Assembly (NCBI RefSeq): GCF_029690045.1
Contig: NZ_CP121464.1
Coordinates: 4,588,001-4,652,000 of the forward strand
Direction of reading: 5' to 3'
Source of the DNA: Janthinobacterium rivuli
GTDB taxonomy: Bacteria; Pseudomonadota; Gammaproteobacteria; Burkholderiales; Burkholderiaceae_D
Length of the DNA stretch: 64,000 bases
Below the pieces are notes generated by a model, which had not been told where the DNA came from, did no database searches, and was given only the letters and a program-made list of their open reading frames with translations. Each line of letters opens with the position of its first letter. The first letter of the stretch is position 1. Positions 43,858-51,476 of this stretch are shown here, one piece after another. A program made the position numbers and the translations under genes.

Positions 43858-44604
43858 TTACAGCAGGCGCAAGGCCATCGCCTTGATGACGGCGGCCGTC
43901 TTGTTGACGGTATCGAGCTTCTGCAGGGAGTTGCTGATGTGAAAGGTCACGGTGCGTTCGGTAATGTTCAGGATCTCGCTGATGTCGGCCGAGGTCTTGC
44001 CATCGGCGCACCAGCGCAGCACTTCCGCCTCGCGCTCGGTCAGCTGGATTTTGGGCGCATCCTTGGCCGGCACGGCGATGGCGTCGGCAAAATGTTCATG
44101 CACGACATTGGCAAGCCAGGCCACGCGCAAGGAGAGCACGTCGATTTCCCGCTCCGTCAAGGGTTTGCAGGAGCGGGAAAAACTCAGCAGGCCAACCTGG
44201 CCGCTCATGTCGCAGGACGATTGCCCCCAGCCGTAGCGCAAGCCGTGGGCGTGGGCGTCCTCCCAGAACTCGCGATTCTCGTCCAGCATTTCGCCGCCCC
44301 ACAGGATGGGCAGCAAGGAGCGGTTGGCGCGGCTGACCGTCGGGTCGGAACGCATGTACGACTGCTCGGAATAACGGCGCTGCCACGAACTCGGGTAATT
44401 ATTCACCGTAAACACCTTGGGCCTGGACATCGGCAGACGGCCTTGCAGGCCATAGGCGCAATAATCGAACCCCAGGTCGCCGGCCACACCCACCAGCACT
44501 TCGAATATGTCATCCGGCGTGCGGGTAGCAGCCAGATTTTCGATCACACCTTGTTTCCATTCTGCTGCCGGAAGACGCGTTTTTGGGGCGTTGTAAGCGA
44601 ACAT
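43858..44604 (-). CDS. luxR: LuxR-family AHL-responsive transcriptional regulator
   Basis: 248 residues, preceded by AAGGA. The autoinducer-binding domain (about 20-170) has FDYCAYGLQG, and the ligand-contact pattern is in NYPSSWQRRYSEQSYMRSDP (Trp, Tyr and Asp-Pro) followed by LLPILW. The C-terminal LuxR helix-turn-helix (about 182-245) reads LTEREAEVLRWCADGKTSAD and ITERTVTFHISNSLQKLDTV. It should bind an acyl-homoserine lactone and act at the lux-box-like sites in this cluster. It is divergent from luxI. Confidence 0.93.
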   Translation of the reverse strand: MFAYNAPKTRLPAAEWKQGVIENLAATRTPDDIFEVLVGVAGDLGFDYCAYGLQGRLPMSRPKVFTVNNYPSSWQRRYSEQSYMRSDPTVSRANRSLLPILWGGEMLDENREFWEDAHAHGLRYGWGQSSCDMSGQVGLLSFSRSCKPLTEREIDVLSLRVAWLANVVHEHFADAIAVPAKDAPKIQLTEREAEVLRWCADGKTSADISEILNITERTVTFHISNSLQKLDTVNKTAAVIKAMALRLL

Positions 44605-44749
44605 AGAAGTCCTTAGTCAGGGGGGAGAATTTGCCGCGGACTCATCGCGCATGATAAAAAGGCACGTCGGCAAGTCGGCGTATGGTATAGCAAAGTCTGC
44701 TTCAAATTCTCACCAAAACGCACTGCCAGCAACATAAATCAGCCCCGCT

Positions 44750-44769
44750 ACCTGTGGTTCCCTACAGTT
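44750..44769. promoter_or_regulatory. Lux-box-like site upstream of luxI
   Basis: ACCTGTGGTTCCCTACAGTT has CTGT/ACAG arms in dyad (4 bp core plus the outer A-T pair). It ends 55 bp before the luxI ATG, with -10-like TACACT beginning 16 bp after it (44786). This matches the classic position for LuxR activation and implies positive feedback on signal synthesis. Confidence 0.8.
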
Positions 44770-44824
44770 TTGTATCGGCCGCAATTACACTGTAATAGCC
44801 ATCCCGTCACAGCCGTCAATAATC

Positions 44825-45460
44825 ATGAAACTCCTTTCAGCCAAATCCGATACGCTTTGCAGTATTTTGAAGTCCGAATTGGAGCACTACCGCTACAAAG
44901 TGTTTGTGGAAACCCTGGGATGGGATTTGCCATCGCAGGATGGCAGGGAGACGGACCAGTTCGACCATGACGATACCTACTATGTCATCGCGCGCGATGG
45001 CGAGGGGCGCATCAACGGCTGCGCCCGGCTCTTGCCCACCGATCGCCAATATTTACTGGGGGAAATATTTCCCCAGCTAATGGCCGGCCAGGCACCGCCG
45101 CGCCATCACGAGATCTGGGAATTGTCCCGCTTCACGTCGATGGATCTGCACGACAACCGCAATACCCTGGAAGACACCTTCCGCCTGCTGCGCAAGGCCA
45201 TCGCCACGGCGGCGACCTTGGGCGCGCGCCGGATTATTTCCGTCTCCCCCGTCGGCATCGAGCGCCTGCTGCGGCAAGGCGGCTTTTCGACGGAGCGCGC
45301 CGGGCCGCCGATGCGCGTGAACGGCCACCTGCTGTACGCGTGCTGGATCGATGTGCCGGCCCAGCTCGAGCCGATCAGCGCACTGCCGGCGCGCCTGTGG
45401 CGCATGCTCGGCGTGCGCGGCACGGCAGCGCTGCGGGGACAAATCGCCGGCGCCGCTTAG
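44825..45460 (+). CDS. luxI: Acyl-homoserine-lactone synthase
   Basis: 211 residues of the LuxI/LasI family. The conserved N-terminal residues are in order: YRYKVFVETLGWDLP (Arg, Phe, Trp), DQFDHDDTYYVIARD (Asp), RINGCARLLPTDRQYLLGEI (Arg) and HEIWELSRFTSM (Glu, Arg). It makes an AHL from S-adenosylmethionine and acyl-ACP; the acyl chain cannot be predicted. It is paired divergently with luxR and closes the biosynthetic cluster on the right. Confidence 0.95.
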   Translation: MKLLSAKSDTLCSILKSELEHYRYKVFVETLGWDLPSQDGRETDQFDHDDTYYVIARDGEGRINGCARLLPTDRQYLLGEIFPQLMAGQAPPRHHEIWELSRFTSMDLHDNRNTLEDTFRLLRKAIATAATLGARRIISVSPVGIERLLRQGGFSTERAGPPMRVNGHLLYACWIDVPAQLEPISALPARLWRMLGVRGTAALRGQIAGAA

Positions 45461-45525
45461 CCGGCTGGCCAGCAATGTGCGGGACGGGGGCTACCCTGCC
45501 TTTGCCCCTGCCCGCAATTGCCGCG

Positions 45526-46068
45526 TCATGCCGGACTTGTCACGGCCGCCAGCCGCACCTGGTCGAGCAGCCGCTCCTCTTCATCGGTGTCGGCATCGAC
45601 TTGCGTGACCACGGTCCAGAATCGCGCGCAGGTCCTGATCTGCCCGAAAGCACCGTGCGTTTCAAGGCGCACCATGGTTTTCCTGAGGCTGTGCAGATAG
45701 CCTTCCTCGATGGCATCGAGCTGCCCGTCATCGGCCGCGTCGACCAGTTCGAGCAGCGCAGCTTCGATCCTTGCATGCCCCTCCTCCCATAATCGCCCGA
45801 TTTCCGGCACGTCGACTTCCATGCACTCGTTCGACCAGTCCGGCGGGTAATCACCACGCTTTCTGTTATCAGGATCGGTGTCAAAGCTCAGCGAAAGGGA
45901 CGGGAACGATACGGCGTTGAAGGCAAAGGCTGAAAATGCCTGATCCTTGAAAGCAGAGGCGCCAAGCACTGCCAGCGAGGCGCTGGCCAGCCTGAACCAG
46001 GTTGCTTCAACGTCGTAGGCTGTTTCAAACGTTTGCCAATCCGGCTGCAAATCGGGAGTCTGGGGCAT
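45526..46068 (-). CDS. Hypothetical protein (intact copy of the pseudogene at 23445)
   Basis: 180 residues. I recognise no firm family; the SLSLSFDTDPDNRKRGDYPP segment followed by DWSNECMEVDVPEIGRLWEE vaguely recalls DUF4303 proteins. There is no signal peptide or membrane helix, and the second half is helical and acidic (ALLELVDAADDGQLDAIEEG). A degenerate copy in the same orientation lies at 23445-23677 on the other side of the biosynthetic cluster. It sits next to the type VI effector-immunity genes. Confidence 0.7.
   Translation of the reverse strand: MPQTPDLQPDWQTFETAYDVEATWFRLASASLAVLGASAFKDQAFSAFAFNAVSFPSLSLSFDTDPDNRKRGDYPPDWSNECMEVDVPEIGRLWEEGHARIEAALLELVDAADDGQLDAIEEGYLHSLRKTMVRLETHGAFGQIRTCARFWTVVTQVDADTDEEERLLDQVRLAAVTSPA
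45568..45985. repeat. Right copy of the direct repeat flanking the biosynthetic cluster
   Basis: This stretch, inside the intact hypothetical gene, matches 23445-23677 in the same orientation. The left copy lacks about 120 bp and about 45 bp internally. The two copies bracket the PPTase-to-luxI region. Confidence 0.7.
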
Positions 46069-46109
46069 GGGGGCCTGTCGAAAATAATAGCGGTGGATAG
46101 TGCGAGGAA

Positions 46110-47774
46110 TTATACGTGCTTAGCCTGGCCTACCGGCTGATGTTCGAGCACCAGGAGGTGCGCCAGTTCCCCGCCCCGCAGGACACGGGGTGACGCATCC
46201 ATCAAATGCCACGTCACATGGTCGTCTGGCAAGTCCAGCAGCCAGTCGCGGCGCGGTCGCGGGAACGGTGCGCCCTGGGTCAGCCATGCCTGGCGCCAGT
46301 ACTGGTTGACGGTCGCCTGCAGCGGATGGTCGGCCGCTACCCACGGTTGCCAGACGCCGCTGACCGGACAGGCCTGGTCGCAAGCGCAGCTCAACCATGG
46401 CTCGGGCCGCGCCACCTCGCGCAGCAAGCCGTGCACCGCGCGCGGTTCCACGGCCCCTTGGTTATGCCGTATCGTCAGACACTGTTCCCACGTCACGCTG
46501 CCATAACGGCTCTTGCCATCAGCATCGAGCACGCTGAAATGGCGGAACTCTTCGCCTTTACGGAACAGCCGGGCCGGCTCCGTCAAACCCTGCCCAGCGG
46601 CGGGTTGCCAGTATGCGGAAAACGGCGCGGTCGGCGCGTCGCTGTGCAAGCCGGTGGGATGCAGCGCATAGTCGGCTGCCAGGAAATACGGTTTTTGTAA
46701 CAGCGAGGCGGCGCTTGGTTTTGGGGTGGCTGGCGGTGGACGGACGCCCATGGCGGCGTCGAGCAGGCTCTTTCGTTGACCATCCCACGGCGGCAGATCG
46801 GCCGGTGGCAATGGCAGAATTTTATCGAGGTTGGGGAAGCGGCGATTGGGATTGAAACCGAGGGCACGATTAAGTACGCCATAACGTTCCGCCCGTGCTT
46901 TATCAATATACGGAACCACCATGTTCGCAAGATCAAATGGATCTCCGAATTCAATCTGAAGTTTGTTTGCACACTTCTCGCAACCCAGGCTTACTCCAAC
47001 ATGTAATACTTGCAAAGCGCGTTCTTTGGTTTCAGCAGTTCTTTCCCCATCAGATGTACCGTCAGGAGTTCTTACTACATAATATAAATAATATAAATAA
47101 TATAAATCATATGCGGATGGACCATAACCTTGGGCAACCGCACATTCCAGCATTTTGGTCGCTACAGGAATATTGCCCCACATATCAATACCTGGATGAT
47201 CCTCTCCAGCGGTCAATTTTTCGCCGAGAAAACCCATTGCCTGTGGATTTCCCATCTGCGCCGCCTTTTGCCAGAAGGCATAAGCGCGAGTGATGTCGCC
47301 GGTGACGCCCGTACCATTCGCATAATACGTTCCCATCCGGTCATAAGCCGCCGGAATTCCGAGCCGCATCGCCTTTTCCACCAGTTGCACCGCCTCTTCC
47401 TCTCCATGCAAGGGATCACGCCCTTCCACATACAGGCTGGCCAGATTGAGCATCGCCTTCCAGTGCAATCGCTCTGCCGCTTGACGCGTCAGATCGACGA
47501 TTTTTTTGTAATCGCGGTCTTCCACGAAAATTTCAGGGTCTTCCATGGCGCGCGCTTCGAGGAACCAGTCCTCGGCTTGCGCATCGATGGGTGGCACTTT
47601 GCTCGCCTCGGCTTCACAGATAAAATCCGCGACATGCGGATTGAAAAGTGGCAGGCTTTGGTTGCGTGGCAGGACTTTGTCGTTAGGCATTTTGCAGGCA
47701 AGCAGGCAGCACAAGAAAGTAAGCGACGCGAGGCATCCTCTCGTGGCAGCCATGCTGGATTGAGTGCCATTCAT
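46110..47774 (-). CDS. Sel1-repeat lipoprotein, probable Tle5 immunity protein (second copy)
   Basis: 554 residues from the ATG at 47774, which follows GGAGG. A lipoprotein signal (CLASLTFLCCLLAC) precedes the Cys. The middle (about 90-260) has Sel1/TPR-like helix pairs: AMLNLASLYVEGRDPLHGEE, AAYDRMGTYYANGTGV, AYAFWQKAAQMGNPQAMGFL. It is nearly identical to the neighbouring 47802-49394 gene from the lipobox Cys to DASxx near the end. The signal peptide differs, there is an extra Leu-Tyr-Tyr unit, and the last ~27 residues come from unrelated antisense tetR-like DNA. Sel1-repeat proteins are known immunity partners of Tle5 phospholipases. Confidence 0.8.
   Translation of the reverse strand: MNGTQSSMAATRGCLASLTFLCCLLACKMPNDKVLPRNQSLPLFNPHVADFICEAEASKVPPIDAQAEDWFLEARAMEDPEIFVEDRDYKKIVDLTRQAAERLHWKAMLNLASLYVEGRDPLHGEEEAVQLVEKAMRLGIPAAYDRMGTYYANGTGVTGDITRAYAFWQKAAQMGNPQAMGFLGEKLTAGEDHPGIDMWGNIPVATKMLECAVAQGYGPSAYDLYYLYYLYYVVRTPDGTSDGERTAETKERALQVLHVGVSLGCEKCANKLQIEFGDPFDLANMVVPYIDKARAERYGVLNRALGFNPNRRFPNLDKILPLPPADLPPWDGQRKSLLDAAMGVRPPPATPKPSAASLLQKPYFLAADYALHPTGLHSDAPTAPFSAYWQPAAGQGLTEPARLFRKGEEFRHFSVLDADGKSRYGSVTWEQCLTIRHNQGAVEPRAVHGLLREVARPEPWLSCACDQACPVSGVWQPWVAADHPLQATVNQYWRQAWLTQGAPFPRPRRDWLLDLPDDHVTWHLMDASPRVLRGGELAHLLVLEHQPVGQAKHV
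46131..46176. repeat. 46-bp fragment of a tetR-like gene
   Basis: 45 of 46 bases match 21875-21920 within the tetR gene in the same orientation (coding YRLMFEHQ-VRQFPA on the plus strand). Here it is read antisense as the C-terminus (GGELAHLLVLEHQPV) of the second immunity copy. Confidence 0.85.
46192..47700. repeat. Tandem duplication, left copy
   Basis: About 1.5 kb nearly identical to 47821-49320. The copies start together at GACGCATCCATCAAATGCC and end together just after the lipobox-coding GCATTTTGCAGGCA. The offset changes from 1629 to 1620 because of one extra 9-bp unit in this copy (47081-47107, three units of AATATAAAT against two at 48710-48727). Confidence 0.92.
47081..47107. repeat. 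9-bp tandem repeat coding Leu-Tyr-Tyr
   Basis: Three in-frame copies of AATATAAAT; read on the minus strand each gives TTA-TAT-TAT. The sister gene has two copies (48710-48727). It is a likely slippage site. Confidence 0.9.
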
Positions 47775-47801
47775 TGTGTCCTCCATCGCTGCGGCATTGC
47801 G

Positions 47802-49394
47802 TTATCCAAGACCAGGAATGGACGCATCCATCAAATGCCACGTCACATCGTCGTCTGGCAAATCGAGCAGCCAGTCGCGGCGCGGTCGCGGGAACGGTGC
47901 GCCCTGGGTCAGCCACGCCTGGCGCCAGTACTGGTTGACGATGGCCTGCAGCGGATGGTCGACCGCTACCCACGGTTGCCAGACGCCGCTGACCGGACAC
48001 GCTTGCCCGCAAGCACAGCTCAACCATGGCTCGGGCCGCGCCACCTTGCGCAGCAAGCCGTGCACCGCGCGCGGCTCCACTGCCCCATGGCTATGCCGTA
48101 TCGTCAGACACTGTTCCCACGTCACGCTGCCATAACGGCTCTTGCCATCAGCATCGAGCACGCTGAAATGGCGGAACTCTTCGCCTTTATGGAACAGCCG
48201 GGCCGGCTCCGTCAAACCCTGCCCTTGGGCCGGTTGCCAGTATGCGGAAAACGGCGCGGTCGGCGCGTCGCTGTGCAAGCCGGTGCGGCGCAGCGCATAG
48301 TCGGCTGCCAGGAAATACGGCTTTTGTAACAGCGAGGCGGCGCTTGGTTTCGGGGTGGCTGGCGGTGGGCGCACGCCCATGGCGGCATGCAGCAAGGTAT
48401 CCCTGTCGCCATTCCAGGGCGGCAAATCGGCGGGGGGCAGTGGCAATACCTTGTCCAGATTAGGAAAGCGCGCGTTGGGATTGAATCCCAGTTCACGATT
48501 AAGTACGCCATAACGTTCCGCCCGTGCTTTATCAATATACGGAACCACCATGTTCGCAAGATCAAATGGATCTCCGAATTCAATCTGAAGTTTGTTTGCA
48601 CACTTCTCGCAACCCAGGCTTACTCCAACATGTAATACTTGCAAAGCGCGTTCTTTGGTTTCAGCGGTTCTTTCCCCATCAGATGTACCGTCAGGAGTTC
48701 TTACTACATAATATAAATAATATAAATCATATGCGGATGGACCATAACCTTGGGCAAGCGCACATTCCAGCATTTTGGTCGCTACAGGAATGTTGCCCCA
48801 CATATCAATACCTGGATGATCCTCTCCAGCAGTCAATTTTTCGCCGAGAAAACCCATTGCCTGTGGATTGCCCATCTGCGCCGCCTTTTGCCAGAAAGCA
48901 TAAGCGCGCGTGATGTCGCCGCTGACGCCCGTACCATTCGCATAATACGTTCCCATCCGGTCATAGGCGGCAGGTATGCCGAGCCGCATCGCCTTTTCCA
49001 CCAGTTGCACCGCTTCTTCCTCTCCATGCAAGGGATCACGCCCTTCCACATACAGGCTGGCCAGATTGAGCATCGCCTTCCAGTGCAAACGCTGCGCCGC
49101 TTGACGCGTCAGATCGACGATTTTTTTGTAATCGCGGTCTTCCACGAAAATTTCAGGATCTTCCATGGCGCGCGCTTCGAGGAACCAGTCCTCGGCTTGC
49201 GCATCGATGGGCGGCACCTTGCTCGCCTCGGTTTCACAGATAAAATCCGCGACATGCGGATTGAAAAGTGGCAGGCTTTGGTTGCGTGGCGGGACTTTGT
49301 CGTTAGGCATTTTGCAGGCAATCAAAGGAACACAGAGAAGAACTGCCAACGCAAAAAATGGCAGGCGAAAAAAGACGGTATTTTTTTTACTCAT
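47802..49394 (-). CDS. Sel1-repeat lipoprotein, probable Tle5 immunity protein (Tli5-like)
   Basis: 530 residues from the ATG at 49394, five bases after GGGA; an ATG at 49400 would overlap the effector stop as ATGA. The signal peptide FFRLPFFALAVLLCVPLIAC ends in a lipobox. The mature protein starts CKMPNDKVPPRNQSLP and has Sel1-like repeats over about 85-260, then a long C-terminal domain (VTWEQCLTIRH, LSCACGQACPVSGVWQPW). Position directly after the phospholipase gene and the periplasmic lipoprotein form fit an immunity protein that blocks Tle5 in the periplasm. This is the likely original copy. Confidence 0.82.
   Translation of the reverse strand: MSKKNTVFFRLPFFALAVLLCVPLIACKMPNDKVPPRNQSLPLFNPHVADFICETEASKVPPIDAQAEDWFLEARAMEDPEIFVEDRDYKKIVDLTRQAAQRLHWKAMLNLASLYVEGRDPLHGEEEAVQLVEKAMRLGIPAAYDRMGTYYANGTGVSGDITRAYAFWQKAAQMGNPQAMGFLGEKLTAGEDHPGIDMWGNIPVATKMLECALAQGYGPSAYDLYYLYYVVRTPDGTSDGERTAETKERALQVLHVGVSLGCEKCANKLQIEFGDPFDLANMVVPYIDKARAERYGVLNRELGFNPNARFPNLDKVLPLPPADLPPWNGDRDTLLHAAMGVRPPPATPKPSAASLLQKPYFLAADYALRRTGLHSDAPTAPFSAYWQPAQGQGLTEPARLFHKGEEFRHFSVLDADGKSRYGSVTWEQCLTIRHSHGAVEPRAVHGLLRKVARPEPWLSCACGQACPVSGVWQPWVAVDHPLQAIVNQYWRQAWLTQGAPFPRPRRDWLLDLPDDDVTWHLMDASIPGLG
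47821..49320. repeat. Tandem duplication, right copy
   Basis: Partner of 46192-47700; see there. This copy is directly attached to the effector gene. Confidence 0.92.
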
Positions 49395-49396
49395 GA

Positions 49397-51451
49397 TCAT
49401 CCCAAACGTATGGTGGAGCTGCGCGTGTCTTCCAATGGCAACAGGAAACCGGTCATTTTCTTTAAATCTGAATTTCCAGATTTATTGAATTTTTTCTTGC
49501 GATTTGCACCCATCAACTCCACCCATTTCCCGAACGCCGACACAATCTCCGCCTTCGTCCCGCCCCCGCCATCGACCAGTCCCCCGCTATGCATGCGCCA
49601 CACCCGCTTGCGCAAATCGTGGGCCACGCGGCGGTCGATGGTGGCGATATTGATTTCGCTGTCGACGGCCATGCTGCGCTGGTTCAGGTTGGCGCTGCCC
49701 AAGGTCATGAACACGTCGTCGACCAGCATCAATTTGGAATGGATGTAGATTTCACGGTAGCGCCAGCGGTCGTTGTCGAACGCGCTGACATTGAGCATCG
49801 CCACCGACACCTTCAATCCGAATTCGCTTTCGAGCGTCATCACGCCGGGTTTGTTGATACCGTTGGAATGCCGCACCACGTCGGGCAACTTGACTTCAAC
49901 CTCGTTGGTGATGCCGAATCCGCCTCTGACAGGCCGGGTTTTCGGCTGCTTGTTGTAGTCGTCGATCATGGTGTTTTGACCCGTCATGCCAGCATGCTGC
50001 CCCAGCGCCGCCAGCGTGTCGTGGGTGCGCGGCACCATCTGCGCGCGTTCTGGCACGGGGATGACGATGAATACGTGCATGACTGGCATATCACGCATGG
50101 TCTTGCCAGCTTTCAGGCTTCCGGCCTTCCAGGCGGCGACCACCTTCTTGCGCTCGGCCAGCAAGTGCCGGGCCCATTCTTCATACTGGAAATACTGATT
50201 TTCCACATACAGGTAGCCGGCCGCCAGGCTGGCCTGGGTCACGGCTCGAAAATAGGTTTCCTTGATCGTCTTGTCCTGCTCCTCGGGCTGGGTCAGGACG
50301 ATCTGCACGGTGGAGTCGTCCGGCCCGGCCTCGCGCAACAGCTGGGCCGGCGGGTTTTTACATGACGAATACCAACTCACGCATTCCCCGGCGGCCTGAT
50401 GCGTGCGGTCGTCGATCGCGCGGTCCCATGCCTTCACGAAATTGTTGTACAGCGCGATCAATGCCTTGCCACCGTCGATGCGGCAGGCATAATCCTGGTA
50501 CGGTTTCAGCGTGGCGAACCCGCCGTCCGCGGCCATTCCCTGCAAACACTCGCGCCGCTCGTTGACACCGCCCTGTTCGCGGCGCGTATCGTCGAGCAGA
50601 TGGGCCGTCGTATCCCAATAATCGGTCACCGAGTTCAGGCCCATTACATAGCCGACGGCCTTGGATCCCATTTCGTGGGAGAAATCGATCAGGACCGGCT
50701 TCTGGTGATGCGTGCCCAGGTATTGCATGCCGGGCTTTTCAATTTCCCCCATCGTCAAGCCGCGCGGCTGGTTGATTTCGGTCGCGATACTCTTGCTGAT
50801 CGCGGCGCTGTCGCCGTGCCGCAAGCGAATCTCCAGGCCCTCCAACAAGCCATGGAACGCGGCCGCATACCAGCTGTGGCAATATTCTTCACGCGCCAGC
50901 ATCGGGATATCCTCGGGCCGGACGATATCGCCCCTGAAAGCACTGCTTAAAACAAGTTTTTTCCTGACTGCCTCCTGCAACATCGCCAGGCTGGCTCTGG
51001 CGCTGATGTCGTCGGGGCGCTGTCCACCGGTTTTCCATGGCGAGGTGCCGTGCGAATACCCCGGCATAGTGCGCGCTATTGGCGAACCGATCCGGTCATA
51101 CCAGATCAGCAGGCGCACCCTGACGTGACGCCGTGCGGCGGCGATCAGCAAGTCGCCAAACGTGTCGCCACGCGGCCAGGTGGCGCTGTTGCCGCGCACC
51201 AGTTCCATGCCCGGATCGAAGCCCCAGCAGCACAGGTCGATGGAATTTTTAGCCCTGGCGATCTCGGCGGCGATGTCGGCGAACCCCTCCTGTCCGCAAA
51301 TGAACAGCGTCAGCTTGTTGTTGTGTGTGATCGGGTGGCTGGCCTTGCCCTTCAGGTTGCGGTTTTCCAGCAGCCACTGGAGCGAACTCGTCGCAGTGCG
51401 TCCGACTTCGTCGATATGGGTGGTTTCGATGCGGCTGGTCGATTCCGGCAT
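49397..51451 (-). CDS. Type VI phospholipase D effector (Tle5 family)
   Basis: 684 residues, preceded by GGAGAG. Two HKD half-sites are present: HHQKPVLIDF (about residue 250) and IHSKLMLVDDVFMTLGSANL (about residue 575). There are dual PLD folds, each with a nearby GSxN/G-type element (GSANLNQRS). There is no signal peptide, as expected for a protein carried by the type VI needle. Tle5 enzymes cleave membrane phospholipids such as phosphatidylethanolamine in rival cells. It is 25 nt after vgrG and is followed by two immunity copies. Confidence 0.92.
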   Translation of the reverse strand: MPESTSRIETTHIDEVGRTATSSLQWLLENRNLKGKASHPITHNNKLTLFICGQEGFADIAAEIARAKNSIDLCCWGFDPGMELVRGNSATWPRGDTFGDLLIAAARRHVRVRLLIWYDRIGSPIARTMPGYSHGTSPWKTGGQRPDDISARASLAMLQEAVRKKLVLSSAFRGDIVRPEDIPMLAREEYCHSWYAAAFHGLLEGLEIRLRHGDSAAISKSIATEINQPRGLTMGEIEKPGMQYLGTHHQKPVLIDFSHEMGSKAVGYVMGLNSVTDYWDTTAHLLDDTRREQGGVNERRECLQGMAADGGFATLKPYQDYACRIDGGKALIALYNNFVKAWDRAIDDRTHQAAGECVSWYSSCKNPPAQLLREAGPDDSTVQIVLTQPEEQDKTIKETYFRAVTQASLAAGYLYVENQYFQYEEWARHLLAERKKVVAAWKAGSLKAGKTMRDMPVMHVFIVIPVPERAQMVPRTHDTLAALGQHAGMTGQNTMIDDYNKQPKTRPVRGGFGITNEVEVKLPDVVRHSNGINKPGVMTLESEFGLKVSVAMLNVSAFDNDRWRYREIYIHSKLMLVDDVFMTLGSANLNQRSMAVDSEINIATIDRRVAHDLRKRVWRMHSGGLVDGGGGTKAEIVSAFGKWVELMGANRKKKFNKSGNSDLKKMTGFLLPLEDTRSSTIRLG

Positions 51452-51476
51452 AGTGCTCTCCCGTCAGTGTCGTGAA

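Noticed and set aside
46110..49394. Insertion-sequence-driven duplication of the immunity genes
   Set aside because: No transposase, terminal inverted repeats or target duplications were seen at the borders; recombination or replication slippage explains it as well.
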